Below are positions 1 through 8,752 of a DNA stretch of 64,000 nt, one piece after another. Numbering within the stretch: the stretch's first letter is position 1; each line of letters begins with the position of its first letter. The position numbers and the translations under genes are program-made. The notes under the pieces are model-generated. The model was not told where the DNA came from, made no database searches, and saw only the letters and a list, made by a program, of their open reading frames with translations. The stretch spans positions 1,550,001-1,614,000 of the forward strand of contig JAWKIJ010000001.1 in NCBI GenBank assembly GCA_041394325.1, written 5' to 3'. Origin of the DNA: JAWKIJ01 sp041394325. Its GTDB lineage: Bacteria; Actinomycetota; Acidimicrobiia; Acidimicrobiales; Microtrichaceae.

Positions 1-353
1 CGCCTCTCCCACGCCGTCGAACGTGCCGATCTGGTGTTGTTCGCGCGTGCGTCGCCTCGCTCGACGGTGCCCTGGCCGCGGCGGGGGTCCTGCCGTTGGC
101 CGCCACGGCCTCGGTGCTCCGAACACCGGTGTGGATGTTGGCAGGTGTGGGCCGGATGCTGCCGACGGCGACGTGGCATGCGCTGTTGGCGGCCCGACAC
201 GTGGCCGCCGAGGCCGGTACCGACTTGGTGGCATCGGGGTTGGTCGATCGCGTGGTCGGGTCGGCCGGAGCGTTCGAGGTCGCCGACATGTTGGCGCTGT
301 GCGACTGCCCGGTCGTTCCCGAACTGTTCGTCACCGGTCCGGCGCCGACGTAG
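1..353 (+). CDS. C-terminal fragment, possibly eIF-2B-like (partial, frameshifted)
   Basis: This is the 3' end of a gene that begins before the window. Frame 1 reads SHAVERADLVLF up to about position 42. The continuation (ASLDGALAAAGV, then PVWMLAGVG) is in frame 3 and ends at TAG 351-353. A single missing base near 41-48 would join the two frames. The pattern 'ADLVLFGA..ASLDGALAAAGV' followed by a 'TPVWMLAGVGR' segment resembles the C-terminal Rossmann-like part of eIF-2B alpha/delta-type proteins, but the match is weak and no catalytic residue can be assigned. The stop codon is part of a TAGGGT that could be the -10 box of the next gene. Confidence 0.4.
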   Translation, partial: PLPRRRTCRSGVVRACVASLDGALAAAGVLPLAATASVLRTPVWMLAGVGRMLPTATWHALLAARHVAAEAGTDLVASGLVDRVVGSAGAFEVADMLALCDCPVVPELFVTGPAPT

Positions 354-406
354 GGTCGGCACACTCGTTGGCCGAACCGTCGACGAGGAGAGGGGAGCAC
401 CGCGAC

Positions 407-910
407 ATGGCCGGACGTCGAGACCGGATCCGGATGACCCACGACGAGGGCGTCGCCTTCCTCAACGGTCGACACACGCTGAACCTCGCGAGCTTTGGTC
501 CGGACGGAAATATCCACCTCGTGGCGATGTGGTACGGCTTCCTCGACGGCAGCGGGGTGTACGACGCGCGGGTCGACTTCGGCTCGGGCGACATCGTGAT
601 CGAGACGTTCGCGAAATCCCAGAAGGTCCAGAACCTGCGGCGTGATCCCCGTTTCACCGCGATCGTCGAGACCGGGGAGCAGTACGACCAACTCCAGGGC
701 ATGGAGATGGTCGGCCGCGCTGAGGTGATCGACGACGTGCCGGTCGTGATCGAGTCGTGCAAGGCGGTCCTCAGCCGCTACCAGCCGTTGGACGACCCCG
801 ACGACCTCCAGTTCGCGGCCGAGTTCGCGGCCCGCAAACGGGTGTGCGTCCGACTCCGCGTCGACAAAGTCGTGTCCTGGGATCATCGCAAGCTCGACGT
901 CCCCTATTGA
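407..910 (+). CDS. PPOX-class FMN/F420 split-barrel protein
   Basis: The product is 167 aa. The start ATG 407 is preceded by GAGGAGAGGGG at 386-396, a good ribosome-binding site. The N-terminus (HDEGVAFLNG, then TLNLASFGPDGNIHLVAMWY) has the layout of pyridoxamine-5'-phosphate-oxidase-like split barrels: a short helix followed by the first strands of the barrel. The middle contains KSQKVQNLRRDPRF, typical of the family's phosphate-binding loop region. Such proteins bind FMN or F420 and reduce small substrates or quinones; the substrate cannot be inferred here. It stands alone between a possible TAGGGT promoter (351-356) and the next gene. Confidence 0.75.
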   Translation: MAGRRDRIRMTHDEGVAFLNGRHTLNLASFGPDGNIHLVAMWYGFLDGSGVYDARVDFGSGDIVIETFAKSQKVQNLRRDPRFTAIVETGEQYDQLQGMEMVGRAEVIDDVPVVIESCKAVLSRYQPLDDPDDLQFAAEFAARKRVCVRLRVDKVVSWDHRKLDVPY

Positions 911-1066
911 CCGACAGGTTGCCGTCCAGGCGCCACCACACCTCAACGGCCGACAGGACGGACGGGAGCGGGCCGGTCCATCGCGCGTCGGCCGACCATG
1001 GGTCGGACCCTGGACGAGTCCGTCGAAGCCACGATGTCCGACGGCATCGACGTCGGGGGGCGGCGT

Positions 1067-1072
1067 TAGGGT
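1067..1072 (+). promoter_or_regulatory. Leaderless -10 box (TAGGGT)
   Basis: TAGGGT lies 6 nt upstream of ATG 1079, and there is no Shine-Dalgarno sequence. This fits the actinobacterial TANNNT -10 with transcription starting at or next to the start codon. Confidence 0.55.
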
Positions 1073-1078
1073 TCGGTC

Positions 1079-1762
1079 ATGGGCAGCATCGTGGAGTTTC
1101 CGAGCAACGGGTCGAGTGGGACGGGCTACTTCGCCCCGGCCGAAGGCGGTGGTCCCGGCGTCGTCGTCGTCCAGGAGTGGTGGGGCATCGTCGCTCACAT
1201 CCGTGATGTGGTCGACCGCTTCGCCGCGGCCGGGTTCAGTGCGATCGCCCCGGACCTGTTCGGCGGGGAGACGACCCGAGAACCCGACGAGGCCGCCAAG
1301 CTGATGATGGCGCTCAACGTGGACCGTGCCGTAGCCGAGATGTCCGGTGCGGTCGACTTCCTCCTCGCGGACCAACACGTCAGTTCGAAGACCGTGGGGA
1401 TCACGGGCTACTGCATGGGTGGCGGCCTCGCCCTGGTGGCCGCGTGCCGGCTCCCCGAGAAGATCTCGGCCTGCGCGCCCTTCTACGGGCTGATCCCCTG
1501 GGAGAGTGCCGAGCCCGACTGGTCTACCCTCCGGGCCAGGGTCAGTGGTCACTACGCGGAGCGCGACGAGTGGTTCGGCCCCGAGGCGGTAGCGGCCCTG
1601 TCCGAGAAGCTCGAAGCGGCGGGCAAGGACGCCACCTTCACGATCCACCCGGGCACCGACCACGCGTTCTTCAACGACACCCGGCCCGAGGTCTACGACG
1701 CTCGGGAGGCGGCCAAGGCCTGGGAGGACACCCTGACGTTCCTGCGCGACACGATCGTCTGA
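1079..1762 (+). CDS. Dienelactone hydrolase family protein
   Basis: The product is 227 aa, the usual family length. It has the alpha/beta-hydrolase fold with the DLH nucleophile elbow GYCMGGG, where Cys replaces Ser as in carboxymethylenebutenolidase. An acidic residue follows in HYAERDEWFG and the catalytic His is in HPGTDHAFFND. The N-terminal VVVVQEWWG matches the family's conserved oxyanion strand (QE.WG). It probably opens a lactone or ester ring in aromatic or acyl degradation; the true substrate is unknown. The gene is monocistronic. Translation appears leaderless: no ribosome-binding site precedes ATG 1079, but TAGGGT is 6 nt upstream. Confidence 0.85.
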   Translation: MGSIVEFPSNGSSGTGYFAPAEGGGPGVVVVQEWWGIVAHIRDVVDRFAAAGFSAIAPDLFGGETTREPDEAAKLMMALNVDRAVAEMSGAVDFLLADQHVSSKTVGITGYCMGGGLALVAACRLPEKISACAPFYGLIPWESAEPDWSTLRARVSGHYAERDEWFGPEAVAALSEKLEAAGKDATFTIHPGTDHAFFNDTRPEVYDAREAAKAWEDTLTFLRDTIV

Positions 1763-1829
1763 TCGGGTCCCGCCGAGCCGTCCCCACCGCGCCGGAACCT
1801 CCACTCCCGCTGCTCCCGCCGAACCTCCG

Positions 1830-3039
1830 ATGGAACCCGCCCCCGACGCCGCGCCACTCGCCCGCCGCTACGTCGAGCTCGGTCTCCGACTCGGTCGTCT
1901 GCACACCGACATCGTGGACGCCTACCACGGTCCACTCGCGTGGCGCGAGGCCATCGAGGCGGCACCCGCTTCCTCGGCGGGTGCGCTCGTCGACGAGGCC
2001 CGTCACCTGCTGGCCGACCTCGACGGCGACGGTGACCTCGACGGGCAACGCCGGCGGTGGCTCCGTCGCCAGTGCGTCGGCCTCGAGACCGTCGCTCGCA
2101 AGCTCCGTGGCGACGACATCGCCTACCTCGACGAGGTCGAGGCGTGTTACGGCGTGCGACCCGAACGGATCGAACCCGACGAGGTCGGCGAATGCCTGCA
2201 CCGTCTGGACACGACCCTTCGGGAGGTCGTTCCCGGGTCGGGCAATCGCCCGCTGCACGAGCTCACCGCCGATCTCCGGGCGCGCCACACGATCGCGGTC
2301 GAACGGCTCCGCGACGCGATCGACATCCTGGCCGGGGACTTCCGGGCGCGCACGGCCGCGATGTTCGGCCTTCCCGACGGTGAGGAGGTCGCCTTCGAGC
2401 TGGTGACGGACAAGCCGTACTCCGGGTTCAACTTCTACCGGGGGGACTTCCGCAGCCTGGTCACGATCAACACCGACCTGCCCGTCCTCTCGACGGCCAT
2501 CGCGCACCTCGTCGCGCACGAGGCCTATCCCGGTCATCACACCGAGGGATGCCACAAGGAGCAGGGCCTCCTCCGGCGGCAGGGACGGGTCGAGCAGACC
2601 ATTGCGCTCATCGGGACGCCGTCGTGCCTGCTCGCCGAGGGCCTCGCCGACCTGGGCCTGGAGGTGCTGGTGGGGGAGCACCCTCTCCGACGGTGGCGTC
2701 GCTGCTCAGCTCGGTCGGCGTCGTGATGGAGGTGGAAGCGGCGGAGGCGATGGCTGCATTCGGCGAGATGATGGCCGCGCGCGGGGCACGCTCGCGATCA
2801 TGTTGCACGCCGACGGGGCGTCCGTCGACGAGGTCGTCGCCACCGCGCGGCGCTGGTTCGTCGTGGACCACGCCCGAGCGACCCAGATGGTCCGCTTCCT
2901 CACCGATCCCACCTGGCGGGCGTACGTGTTCTGCTATGCGGAGGGCTACCGACTGTGTCGACACTTCGTCGGCGGTGACCCGGAGCGGTTCGCCCGTCTG
3001 CTCGACGAACCGCTGACCCCCGCCGATCTCGCGGTCTGA
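1830..3039 (+). CDS. DUF885-family putative metallopeptidase (two apparent frameshifts)
   Basis: The reading starts at ATG 1830 in one frame to VLVGEHP (about 2685), continues in a second frame (PTVASLLSSVGVVM) to about 2790, and ends in a third (TLAIMLHADGASVDEV to TAG/TGA 3039). Each switch is repaired by adding one base, in CCC near 2683-2685 and GGGG near 2790, which gives 403 aa. HEAYPGHH in the first part is the signature of DUF885 proteins, a gluzincin-like group of putative carboxypeptidases. The start is the first ATG of the frame and has no strong ribosome-binding site. I treat the gene as intact in the organism because both flanks read as coherent protein. Confidence 0.7.
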
Positions 3040-3158
3040 CCCCTGTCGTCCGTGCCTGTACCGATGACGGGCCAAGCGGTCGAAACGCATCGTGGCCCGG
3101 GCGGCGAACGCCGCCGCCGAGGCTCGGTCGCCGTCCCGAGATGGTCGGGAGTCGCTGC

Positions 3159-4130
3159 TCAGCCGTGCTGCCAGAACAGGCGGTTGAGAGGTGTTTCCTT
3201 GCCGAGGAGTGCGGCCTCGTCGAGGGTACGGAGCTCGGCGGCACCCAACTCCCAGCCGAGTGCTCCGGCGTTCTGGGCGGCCTGTTTCGCGTTCTTCGCG
3301 CCGGGGATCGGGACCAACCCGTGATGGATGAGCCATCGCAGCGCGGTCTGTCCGGGCGTCCGGTCGTGGGCGTCCCCGACCTCGCGGAGCACCGAGACCG
3401 CCTTCTCGACCGATGCCATGGGATGCGCCGAGAACCTCCGTCTGCCCGGGGGCGGGTCGGCGACCGTGTACTTGCCGGTGAGCCGACCCTGGCCGAGCGG
3501 TGAGTAGGCGAGGGGTGTGACGCCGAGGCTGCGGCAGGTACCGAGGAGCCCTTGGGTGATGGGCCTGCTCCTCAAGAGCGAGCACTCGATCTGATTGGTT
3601 GCCAGGGCGACGCCGCGGGCGGCGAGTTCACGGTGGATGGCGCGGGTCTCCCCCGCCGAGTAGTTGGACACGCCGACGGCGCCCGCGAGTCCCGCCTCGA
3701 CCACGGCCGCGAGCGCGTCGGCGCGCGAGCCCGGCCGGCTCAGGTGGATCGGACCGTGCAGCTGATACAGGTCTACCCGGTCCAGGCCGAGCCGTCCCAG
3801 CGACGCCTCCAACGCCTCCCGCGTGGCGCGCACCACGTCGAGCTTCTGTGGCAACGGCAGGAACTGGGTTGCGACCACGAGCCGGTCACGCACGCCCGGG
3901 TTGGCCGCGATCAGGCGGCCGAGGATTCGTTCGCTCTCACCATCGCCGTACACCTCGGCGGTGTCGAACAACGTCACCCCTGCGTCGAGCGACGCCTCGA
4001 ACGCCTCGGCGATCGTCGCCTCGGTGGTGGCGGTGTCGTAACCGCCAACCCCCCAGGTGGCCCGGTCGCCCCACGCCCAGCAGCCGACCCCCATCTCCGG
4101 GAGCCTCAGTGGATGGACGTCCTCGACCAC
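3159..4130 (-). CDS. Aldo/keto reductase, catalytic Lys replaced by Gln
   Basis: The product is 323 aa, a normal AKR length. The (beta/alpha)8 hallmarks are present: DTAEVYG supplies Asp and the catalytic Tyr, YQLHGP supplies His, and VGVSNYS and AYSPLGQGRLTG mark the cofactor side. The position normally held by Lys (family ATKF) reads ATQF here (CAG on the coding strand near 3866), so the Asp-Tyr-Lys-His tetrad is incomplete. It would use NADPH to reduce aldehydes or ketones if active. The start is GTG 4130 with TAGGCT 6 nt upstream and no ribosome-binding site. It converges on the DUF885 gene. Confidence 0.85.
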   Translation of the reverse strand: MVEDVHPLRLPEMGVGCWAWGDRATWGVGGYDTATTEATIAEAFEASLDAGVTLFDTAEVYGDGESERILGRLIAANPGVRDRLVVATQFLPLPQKLDVVRATREALEASLGRLGLDRVDLYQLHGPIHLSRPGSRADALAAVVEAGLAGAVGVSNYSAGETRAIHRELAARGVALATNQIECSLLRSRPITQGLLGTCRSLGVTPLAYSPLGQGRLTGKYTVADPPPGRRRFSAHPMASVEKAVSVLREVGDAHDRTPGQTALRWLIHHGLVPIPGAKNAKQAAQNAGALGWELGAAELRTLDEAALLGKETPLNRLFWQHG

Positions 4131-4136
4131 GGGGCG

Positions 4137-4142
4137 AGCCTA
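4137..4142 (-). promoter_or_regulatory. Leaderless -10 box (TAGGCT)
   Basis: On the minus strand TAGGCT is followed by 6 nt and then GTG 4130, the aldo/keto reductase start. Confidence 0.55.
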
Positions 4143-4230
4143 TTGAAGGGAGCGCCGATCGTCACCGCCGGCCCGGGACGGCCCGATCGGCATCGGCCCC
4201 TGGTGGGGTGTCGGGTCGGGACCGGGCATC

Positions 4231-5199
4231 TCAACGGCGGATCACGCTGAGCTTCTCCTGCACGTGATAGGGGGTGGTGGTCGTGCGGTCGAGCGTGCCG
4301 AGGTCACCGCCGTCGCCGTTCGTCGCCGACCACCGGAGGCGCCACGTCGACGTCGTGTCGATCGTGATGTCACGGGTGGGCGCGGCAAACCGATGGGTGC
4401 AGGGGGAGCGCTGCCCGCCGTCCGCCACGTCGGTCCGGTAGGGCGTCGACGCGGCGCACCTCAGTGTGGTGTGGTCGTGGGGTGAGGGGCGACCGGTCGC
4501 CGCGCCGATCTCATAGGAGGTCCCGGTCCGGACGGCCGTGACCGTGACGGTGACACCGCCGGCGCTCGCTGACCGCGATTGGTCGGGCGGGTCGAGGGTC
4601 CAGAACCATGTGTCGACGTTGGGGATCGAGCCTCCCGGTGGGGAGAGACGGGTCTGGGGCAGGTCGATGTCGAGGTCCGTGAGCGCCTCCTCGACGAGGA
4701 GCTCCTGGAGTGTCGGGCCGCCGGCGGGGGAGCCTCCCGGAGTGGACGCCCGGGTCGTGTACGGGGTGACCTCGGCGGGTGCGTCGCTCCCGCCGGTGCA
4801 CGACCTCCACACCATGGTCCCCTCGGGCACTCCACCCAGGGATACCTCCGCGCCGAGGGCACCGAGCCCCTCGACCGAATGGAAGGTGCACGTGACGCTC
4901 GGTCGTCCGCGGCCGCGGTGTGGGGAGCGTCCGCTCCGCGGGATTACCGACTGTGTCCCCGCCGACACCGACACCCCCGCCGTCGCACCCGAGTCGGTAC
5001 GGCCTGCATGGGTCGAGGTCCCGCGCCCACCCGTCCATGGACCGTCGTCGGCCCGGACCACCGCGTGAGTCGTGCCCAGCGTCGCCGCGACGACGGCGAA
5101 CAGCACCGCGAGAGTTGCCGACGGGTGCCTGCCAGGCGCGTGTCGACGTGGTCCTATCGCATAGCGCAGTCGCTGAACGTGCTCGACGGATCGATCCAT
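4231..5199 (-). CDS. Exported protein of unknown function
   Basis: About 322 aa from ATG 5199; other starts are possible. A basic N-terminus (RRHAPGRHPS) is followed by a hydrophobic stretch (ATLAVLFAVVAATLG) and then THAVVRADD, which looks like a Sec signal peptide. The mature part is rich in Thr, Ser, Pro and Gly with four well-spaced Cys (VTCTF, RSCTG, LRCAA, SPCTH) that could form disulphides outside the cell. Beta-rich segments (GVTVTVTAVRTG, STWRLRWSA) suggest an immunoglobulin- or PKD-like fold, which is a guess. It overlaps the end of the upstream lipoprotein gene by 46 nt, so the two are probably one transcription unit. Confidence 0.6.
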   Translation of the reverse strand: MDRSVEHVQRLRYAIGPRRHAPGRHPSATLAVLFAVVAATLGTTHAVVRADDGPWTGGRGTSTHAGRTDSGATAGVSVSAGTQSVIPRSGRSPHRGRGRPSVTCTFHSVEGLGALGAEVSLGGVPEGTMVWRSCTGGSDAPAEVTPYTTRASTPGGSPAGGPTLQELLVEEALTDLDIDLPQTRLSPPGGSIPNVDTWFWTLDPPDQSRSASAGGVTVTVTAVRTGTSYEIGAATGRPSPHDHTTLRCAASTPYRTDVADGGQRSPCTHRFAAPTRDITIDTTSTWRLRWSATNGDGGDLGTLDRTTTTPYHVQEKLSVIRR

Positions 5200-5888
5200 T
5201 CGCGCGCGGTCCACTTCCATCCGTCTCCGTACTTCCAGAACGTCTCGATGAGGCGTTGAGGTCGGTCTTCGAGCGATGTGAGCCGGGTGCCGTCCGCCGC
5301 GAACGTGTCGCTCGGATCGAGCACGCACACCTCCAGGTCCACCACCTCGTGCGGCCGGACCGTCATCGCCTCCACTCGCCGCCACTGTCCGCCCGGGTCG
5401 GGTTCGACTCGCCGACCCTGTTCACGGAGGTGGCGGATCGCGTTCCGGAAGGAACCGAGTTGAGGTTCCGCAAGGTGGCGGCCGAGGTCGGGGTTCTGCT
5501 CGTCGAGTGTCGCGACCGCCTCGTTGAGATCCGCCCAGGCGGCGTCGTACACCGCGGTGATCTCGTCGAGCAGCGCACTCGGTGGTGCCGTCACCGCGGG
5601 ACGCACGACCCAGGTCGTGTCGGGCGCGGCGACGGCGTCGGGCCGGGCCGGGGGCTGGGTGAGCGCCGGGACGGTGTTCGCCGGGGTCGACGCACCGCGT
5701 TCGGTCGCCGGAGCCGGGCCGGGCCGTATCGGGACGGCGGTCGGATCGATCGCGACGACCCGTCGGGGCGTCCCCAGGGCGGTGTCGGGGCTCGAACAGG
5801 CGACGAGCACCGCCGTCGTCGCCAGGGTTGTCGCCGTCAGCATCACCGCACCGCGGCGGGGCCTCGGAGCAGAGGGGCGGGTCGGCAC
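5154..5888 (-). CDS. Putative lipoprotein of unknown function
   Basis: 244 aa from GTG 5888. The N-terminus is basic (RPSAPRPRRG), then hydrophobic (TATTLATTAVLVAC), ending in a lipobox-like LVAC followed by SS, so a lipid-anchored cell-surface protein is likely. The first 80 mature residues are Pro/Ala/Thr rich; the rest is a compact domain (YDAAWADLNEAVATLDEQNP, then VVDLEVCVLDPSDT and ETFWKYGDGWKW) resembling the extracytoplasmic SnoaL-like domains common in actinobacterial lipoproteins. Its start overlaps no gene; its end overlaps the following exported protein. An alternative start is ATG 5842, which would shorten the basic region. Confidence 0.6.
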   Translation of the reverse strand: MPTRPSAPRPRRGAVMLTATTLATTAVLVACSSPDTALGTPRRVVAIDPTAVPIRPGPAPATERGASTPANTVPALTQPPARPDAVAAPDTTWVVRPAVTAPPSALLDEITAVYDAAWADLNEAVATLDEQNPDLGRHLAEPQLGSFRNAIRHLREQGRRVEPDPGGQWRRVEAMTVRPHEVVDLEVCVLDPSDTFAADGTRLTSLEDRPQRLIETFWKYGDGWKWTAREWIDPSSTFSDCAMR

Positions 5889-5959
5889 CGTGGAGACGGT
5901 AAGAACGCGACCCTCCCGCGGCAAGGCCCATTCGTCGCGGCCGTGTGCGACGCCGCGAC

Positions 5960-7587
5960 TCAGCCCTTCTGATGTCGCGCGACGAGTTGACGTGCGATCA
6001 CCTTCAGGCAGAGCGTCTCGTCGGCCCCCTCGAAGATCGACAGCACCCGGGCGTCGACGAAGTAGCGGCTGACGTCGTACTCCTCGGCGTAGCCCATCCC
6101 ACCGTGGATCTGCATCGCCTCGCGGGTCACCCACTCGGCTGCCTTGCAGACGTAGGCCTTGATGAGCGATGCCTCCAACGTGCCCTCACCGTTGGCCATG
6201 AGGCGGGCCACGTCGTAGGCGAACTGACGGGACCCCTGGATGAGTGCCGCCATGCGGGCGAGCTTGGCCTGCGTGAGCTGATACTCGGCGATCGTGCGGC
6301 CGAACACCTTGCGCTCGTCCGCATAGGCCTTCGCCGCCTCGTACGCCGCCTGCATCACCCCGATCGCCCGGGCCGCGGTCTGCAGTCGGCCGTTCTCGAA
6401 GCCGGCCATCTGGTAGTAGAAGCCCCGTCCCTTACCCCCGTCGAGACCGATGAGGTTGGTGGCCGGCACGAACCAGTCGTCGAGCGCGATCTCATAGGAG
6501 TGCATTCCGCGATAGCCGATGGTGTCGATGGGCTGGCCCTCCATCCGCCCCGTACCGGGTCCGTCCATGTCGGCCTGGTCGACGGTGAAGCCGTGTCCGT
6601 CGCCGCGGAGCTTGGGCACGATGAACATCGAGAGGCCACGGTGGCCGATCGAGCGGTCGGGATCGGTGCGCGCGAGCACCATCAGCACGTCGGCGCGGGC
6701 ACCGAAGGTGCACCAGGTCTTCACCCCGCTGATGGAGTAGCCCTCTACGCCGTCGACGGTCGCCGGGGTCGCCATCACGCTGACGCCTGCGACGTCGGAG
6801 CCGTAGTCGGGCTCGGTCACAGCCACCGCGTTCATCACCTCGGCGGCCGCCAGCTTTGGAAGCCACTCCTGCTTCTGCTCCTCGGTGCCCCCCGCTTCGA
6901 GGGCGCGGGCCAGGATCTCGGGCCGGGTGATGAGCGAGCCGCCCGCGCCCAGCGACCCCGTGACAGTTCCTCGGTGGCGACGACCATGCCGATGTAGTCG
7001 GCGTCGGTTCCCGAGGCAAAGCCGCCGTACTCCTCGGCGATCGACAGGCCGAACGCCCCCATCTCGGCGAGGCCCGAGATGATGTCCTCGGGGATGTCGC
7101 CGTTGGTCCGGTGTATGTGCTCCGCGACCGGCTTGAGCTTCTGTTCGGCGAAGCGGCGGAACGTGTCCTGCACCATCTCGAAGTCGTCGTCGAGGTGACG
7201 GGGACCGTCGACGCCGGCGAGCGACGCCACGAACTCCGGTGAGCGGTACCTCGCCAGGTATTCGCGTGTCGCGTCGAGTGCATCGGCTGACACACCCCAC
7301 TCGGCCTCCCGTCCGAACACCTTGCCGGCGATCTCGGCAACGGCGTCGGCGACGAACAGGTGGGTGATCCGTGCCTCTGCGTCACCCTTGGCGCCGTATG
7401 TGACGAGGCTCCGCCCGGTCCGCACGGCCGCCGCGGCATGGGCGACGTCGTAGGCGAGAACCTGGTTGTCGTCGAGGCCGAGTTCGGCGAGGCGTCCGAT
7501 CGCCGAGTCGAGCACCGCCTCGGCGATGTCGAGTACCGCGGAGGCGGCGGTGAGGTTGGCCGTGACGTCGTCGGTGAGCGTGGTCAT
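5960..7587 (-). CDS. Acyl-CoA dehydrogenase, methylsuccinyl-CoA dehydrogenase-like (one frameshift)
   Basis: Once one G is restored in a GGGG run near 6955, the gene encodes about 542 aa: N-terminal frame to VATEELSRG, then SLGAGGSLITRPEI in the next. Residues 1-160 form an extra helical domain (AYDVAHAAAAVRTGRSLVTY, then FGREAEWGV) before the usual acyl-CoA dehydrogenase fold with VTEPDYGSDV, MQIHGGMGY and FEGADETL, the last holding a Glu/Asp-rich segment at the active-site end. This long N-terminal domain is characteristic of (2S)-methylsuccinyl-CoA dehydrogenase of the ethylmalonyl-CoA pathway. Other pathway genes (ccr, ecm) are not in the window, so the substrate is inference. TAACAT lies 8 nt before ATG 7587. 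Confidence 0.7.
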
Positions 7588-7595
7588 GGCGGCCG

Positions 7596-7601
7596 ATGTT
7601 A
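7596..7601 (-). promoter_or_regulatory. Leaderless -10 box (TAACAT)
   Basis: On the minus strand TAACAT is followed by 8 nt and ATG 7587 of the acyl-CoA dehydrogenase. No ribosome-binding site is visible. Confidence 0.5.
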
Positions 7602-7676
7602 CCTATGGGTAACAACGTGGTCCCAAGGTGCGATCGGTGCGCGACGCCGCCTCCGGCACACGGGTGCTCCGGTGGG

Positions 7677-7682
7677 TACGAT
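7677..7682 (+). promoter_or_regulatory. Leaderless -10 box (TACGAT)
   Basis: TACGAT is followed by 7 nt and ATG 7690 of the nitrobindin-like gene. Confidence 0.5.
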
Positions 7683-7689
7683 CCGCTCC

Positions 7690-8247
7690 ATGAGCACCGA
7701 GTGGGGTCCCCTGGCAGGTCTGATCGGCACATGGGAGGGCGACGGTGGCCTCGACACGGCCTTCTCGCACACCCGCAACGAGGTCCTGGGGACCCCCTAT
7801 CGCGAGCGCGCGACGTTCAGCCCGTTCGGGCCGGTCGACAACGGTCGTCAGAGCCTGTACGGCCTCGACTACCGGTCCTCCATGTGGCGGGGTGACGAGA
7901 CGCTGCCCTTCCACACCGAGGTCGGCTATTGGCTCTGGGACGGGGCGACCGGCGAGGTCATGCGTTGCTTCGTCGTACCCCGGGGCATCACCACGTTCGC
8001 GGGAGGTACGTGCGAGCCGGACGCGACCACGTTCACGATCGCGGCCAGGCAGGGCGATCCCCAGTACTCCATCGGCGAGAACAAGTACCTCGCGCAACAC
8101 GCGTCCACGGTCGCCTACGAGGCGACCGTTACCGTCGGGGACGGGACCTGGTCCTACGACGAGACCACCACGCTGCAGATGGACGAGATCCCCGATCTCT
8201 TCGCCCACACCGACCACAACACCCTGCACCGAGTCGACGGGTCCTGA
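7690..8247 (+). CDS. Nitrobindin-like / FABP-type beta-barrel protein
   Basis: 185 aa. The N-terminal LAGLIGTWEGDG is the hallmark of the nitrobindin/THAP4-like beta-barrel family, small lipocalin-like proteins that in several actinobacteria bind ferric haem and act on peroxynitrite or NO. The remaining strands alternate hydrophobic and polar residues (GYWLWDGATGEVMRCF, TTFTIAA). The proximal haem His of characterised members sits near the C-terminus; HTDHNTLHRV is the candidate here, but I cannot confirm which His. Length and the absence of a signal peptide suggest a cytosolic protein. It is divergent from the acyl-CoA dehydrogenase. Confidence 0.7.
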   Translation: MSTEWGPLAGLIGTWEGDGGLDTAFSHTRNEVLGTPYRERATFSPFGPVDNGRQSLYGLDYRSSMWRGDETLPFHTEVGYWLWDGATGEVMRCFVVPRGITTFAGGTCEPDATTFTIAARQGDPQYSIGENKYLAQHASTVAYEATVTVGDGTWSYDETTTLQMDEIPDLFAHTDHNTLHRVDGS

Positions 8248-8275
8248 CCGCGGCGACGCTCCCCGGCTCGAACGA

Positions 8276-8752
8276 TCAGGTCGGGACCTCGAACACCTCG
8301 TAGGTGACGTCGGTCCGCGAGGTCCGGGCGATCGTCGCGTAGTCGCGGGCCGCGTAGCGCCAACACCGCCCGTCGTGTCGGTAGCGGTCGCGGTAGACGC
8401 CGACGGCTTCGCTCCACACCCCGTCACGGTCCTGGCGGAGCTCGCGGATGTACACCCGACCGATGGCCTCACGGGCTCCGCCGTGATCGACCTCGACGGT
8501 CGAGTTGAGGATCGTGAACACGAACAACTCGAAGCGTTCCAGGGCCCCGGTCAGCATGGTCGCCAGATCCCCGGCGCCGACCAGATCCACGGTCCTTCCA
8601 CCCCGGAGGTCGAGGTGGATCGGGCACGTGGGCTCGAACAGGTCGGCGAGCTCCGACCACGCACGTCGGGTCACCACGTCGCCATAGCGGCGTTGCAGTC
8701 GTTCGACCGCGGCGAGGTCCGCGCCGGTCCCGGTGGCGGGATCCACCGTCAC
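8276..8752 (-). CDS. SnoaL/NTF2-like protein
   Basis: 158 aa from GTG 8752, which overlaps the stop of the siderophore-interacting protein gene as GTGA, implying translational coupling. LAAVERLQRRYGDVVTRRAW followed by ELADLFEP is the typical opening of an NTF2-like (SnoaL) cone fold, and WRYAARDYATIARTS the typical closing strand. Members can be ketosteroid-isomerase-like enzymes, hydratases or ligand binders; no catalytic Asp/His pair can be assigned with confidence. Co-translation with an FAD-type reductase suggests a shared pathway but does not define it. Confidence 0.65.
   Translation of the reverse strand: MTVDPATGTGADLAAVERLQRRYGDVVTRRAWSELADLFEPTCPIHLDLRGGRTVDLVGAGDLATMLTGALERFELFVFTILNSTVEVDHGGAREAIGRVYIRELRQDRDGVWSEAVGVYRDRYRHDGRCWRYAARDYATIARTSRTDVTYEVFEVPT

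Noticed and set aside
1830..3039. DUF885 gene as a genuine pseudogene
   Set aside because: Both breaks are one-base gaps in runs like those in essential genes aceE and hisE, so assembly error is more likely.
3060..3158. Terminator between DUF885 and the aldo/keto reductase
   Set aside because: Only a 6-bp TCCCGA/TCGGGA stem and a loose GGGCCA/TGGCCC pair are present; too weak.
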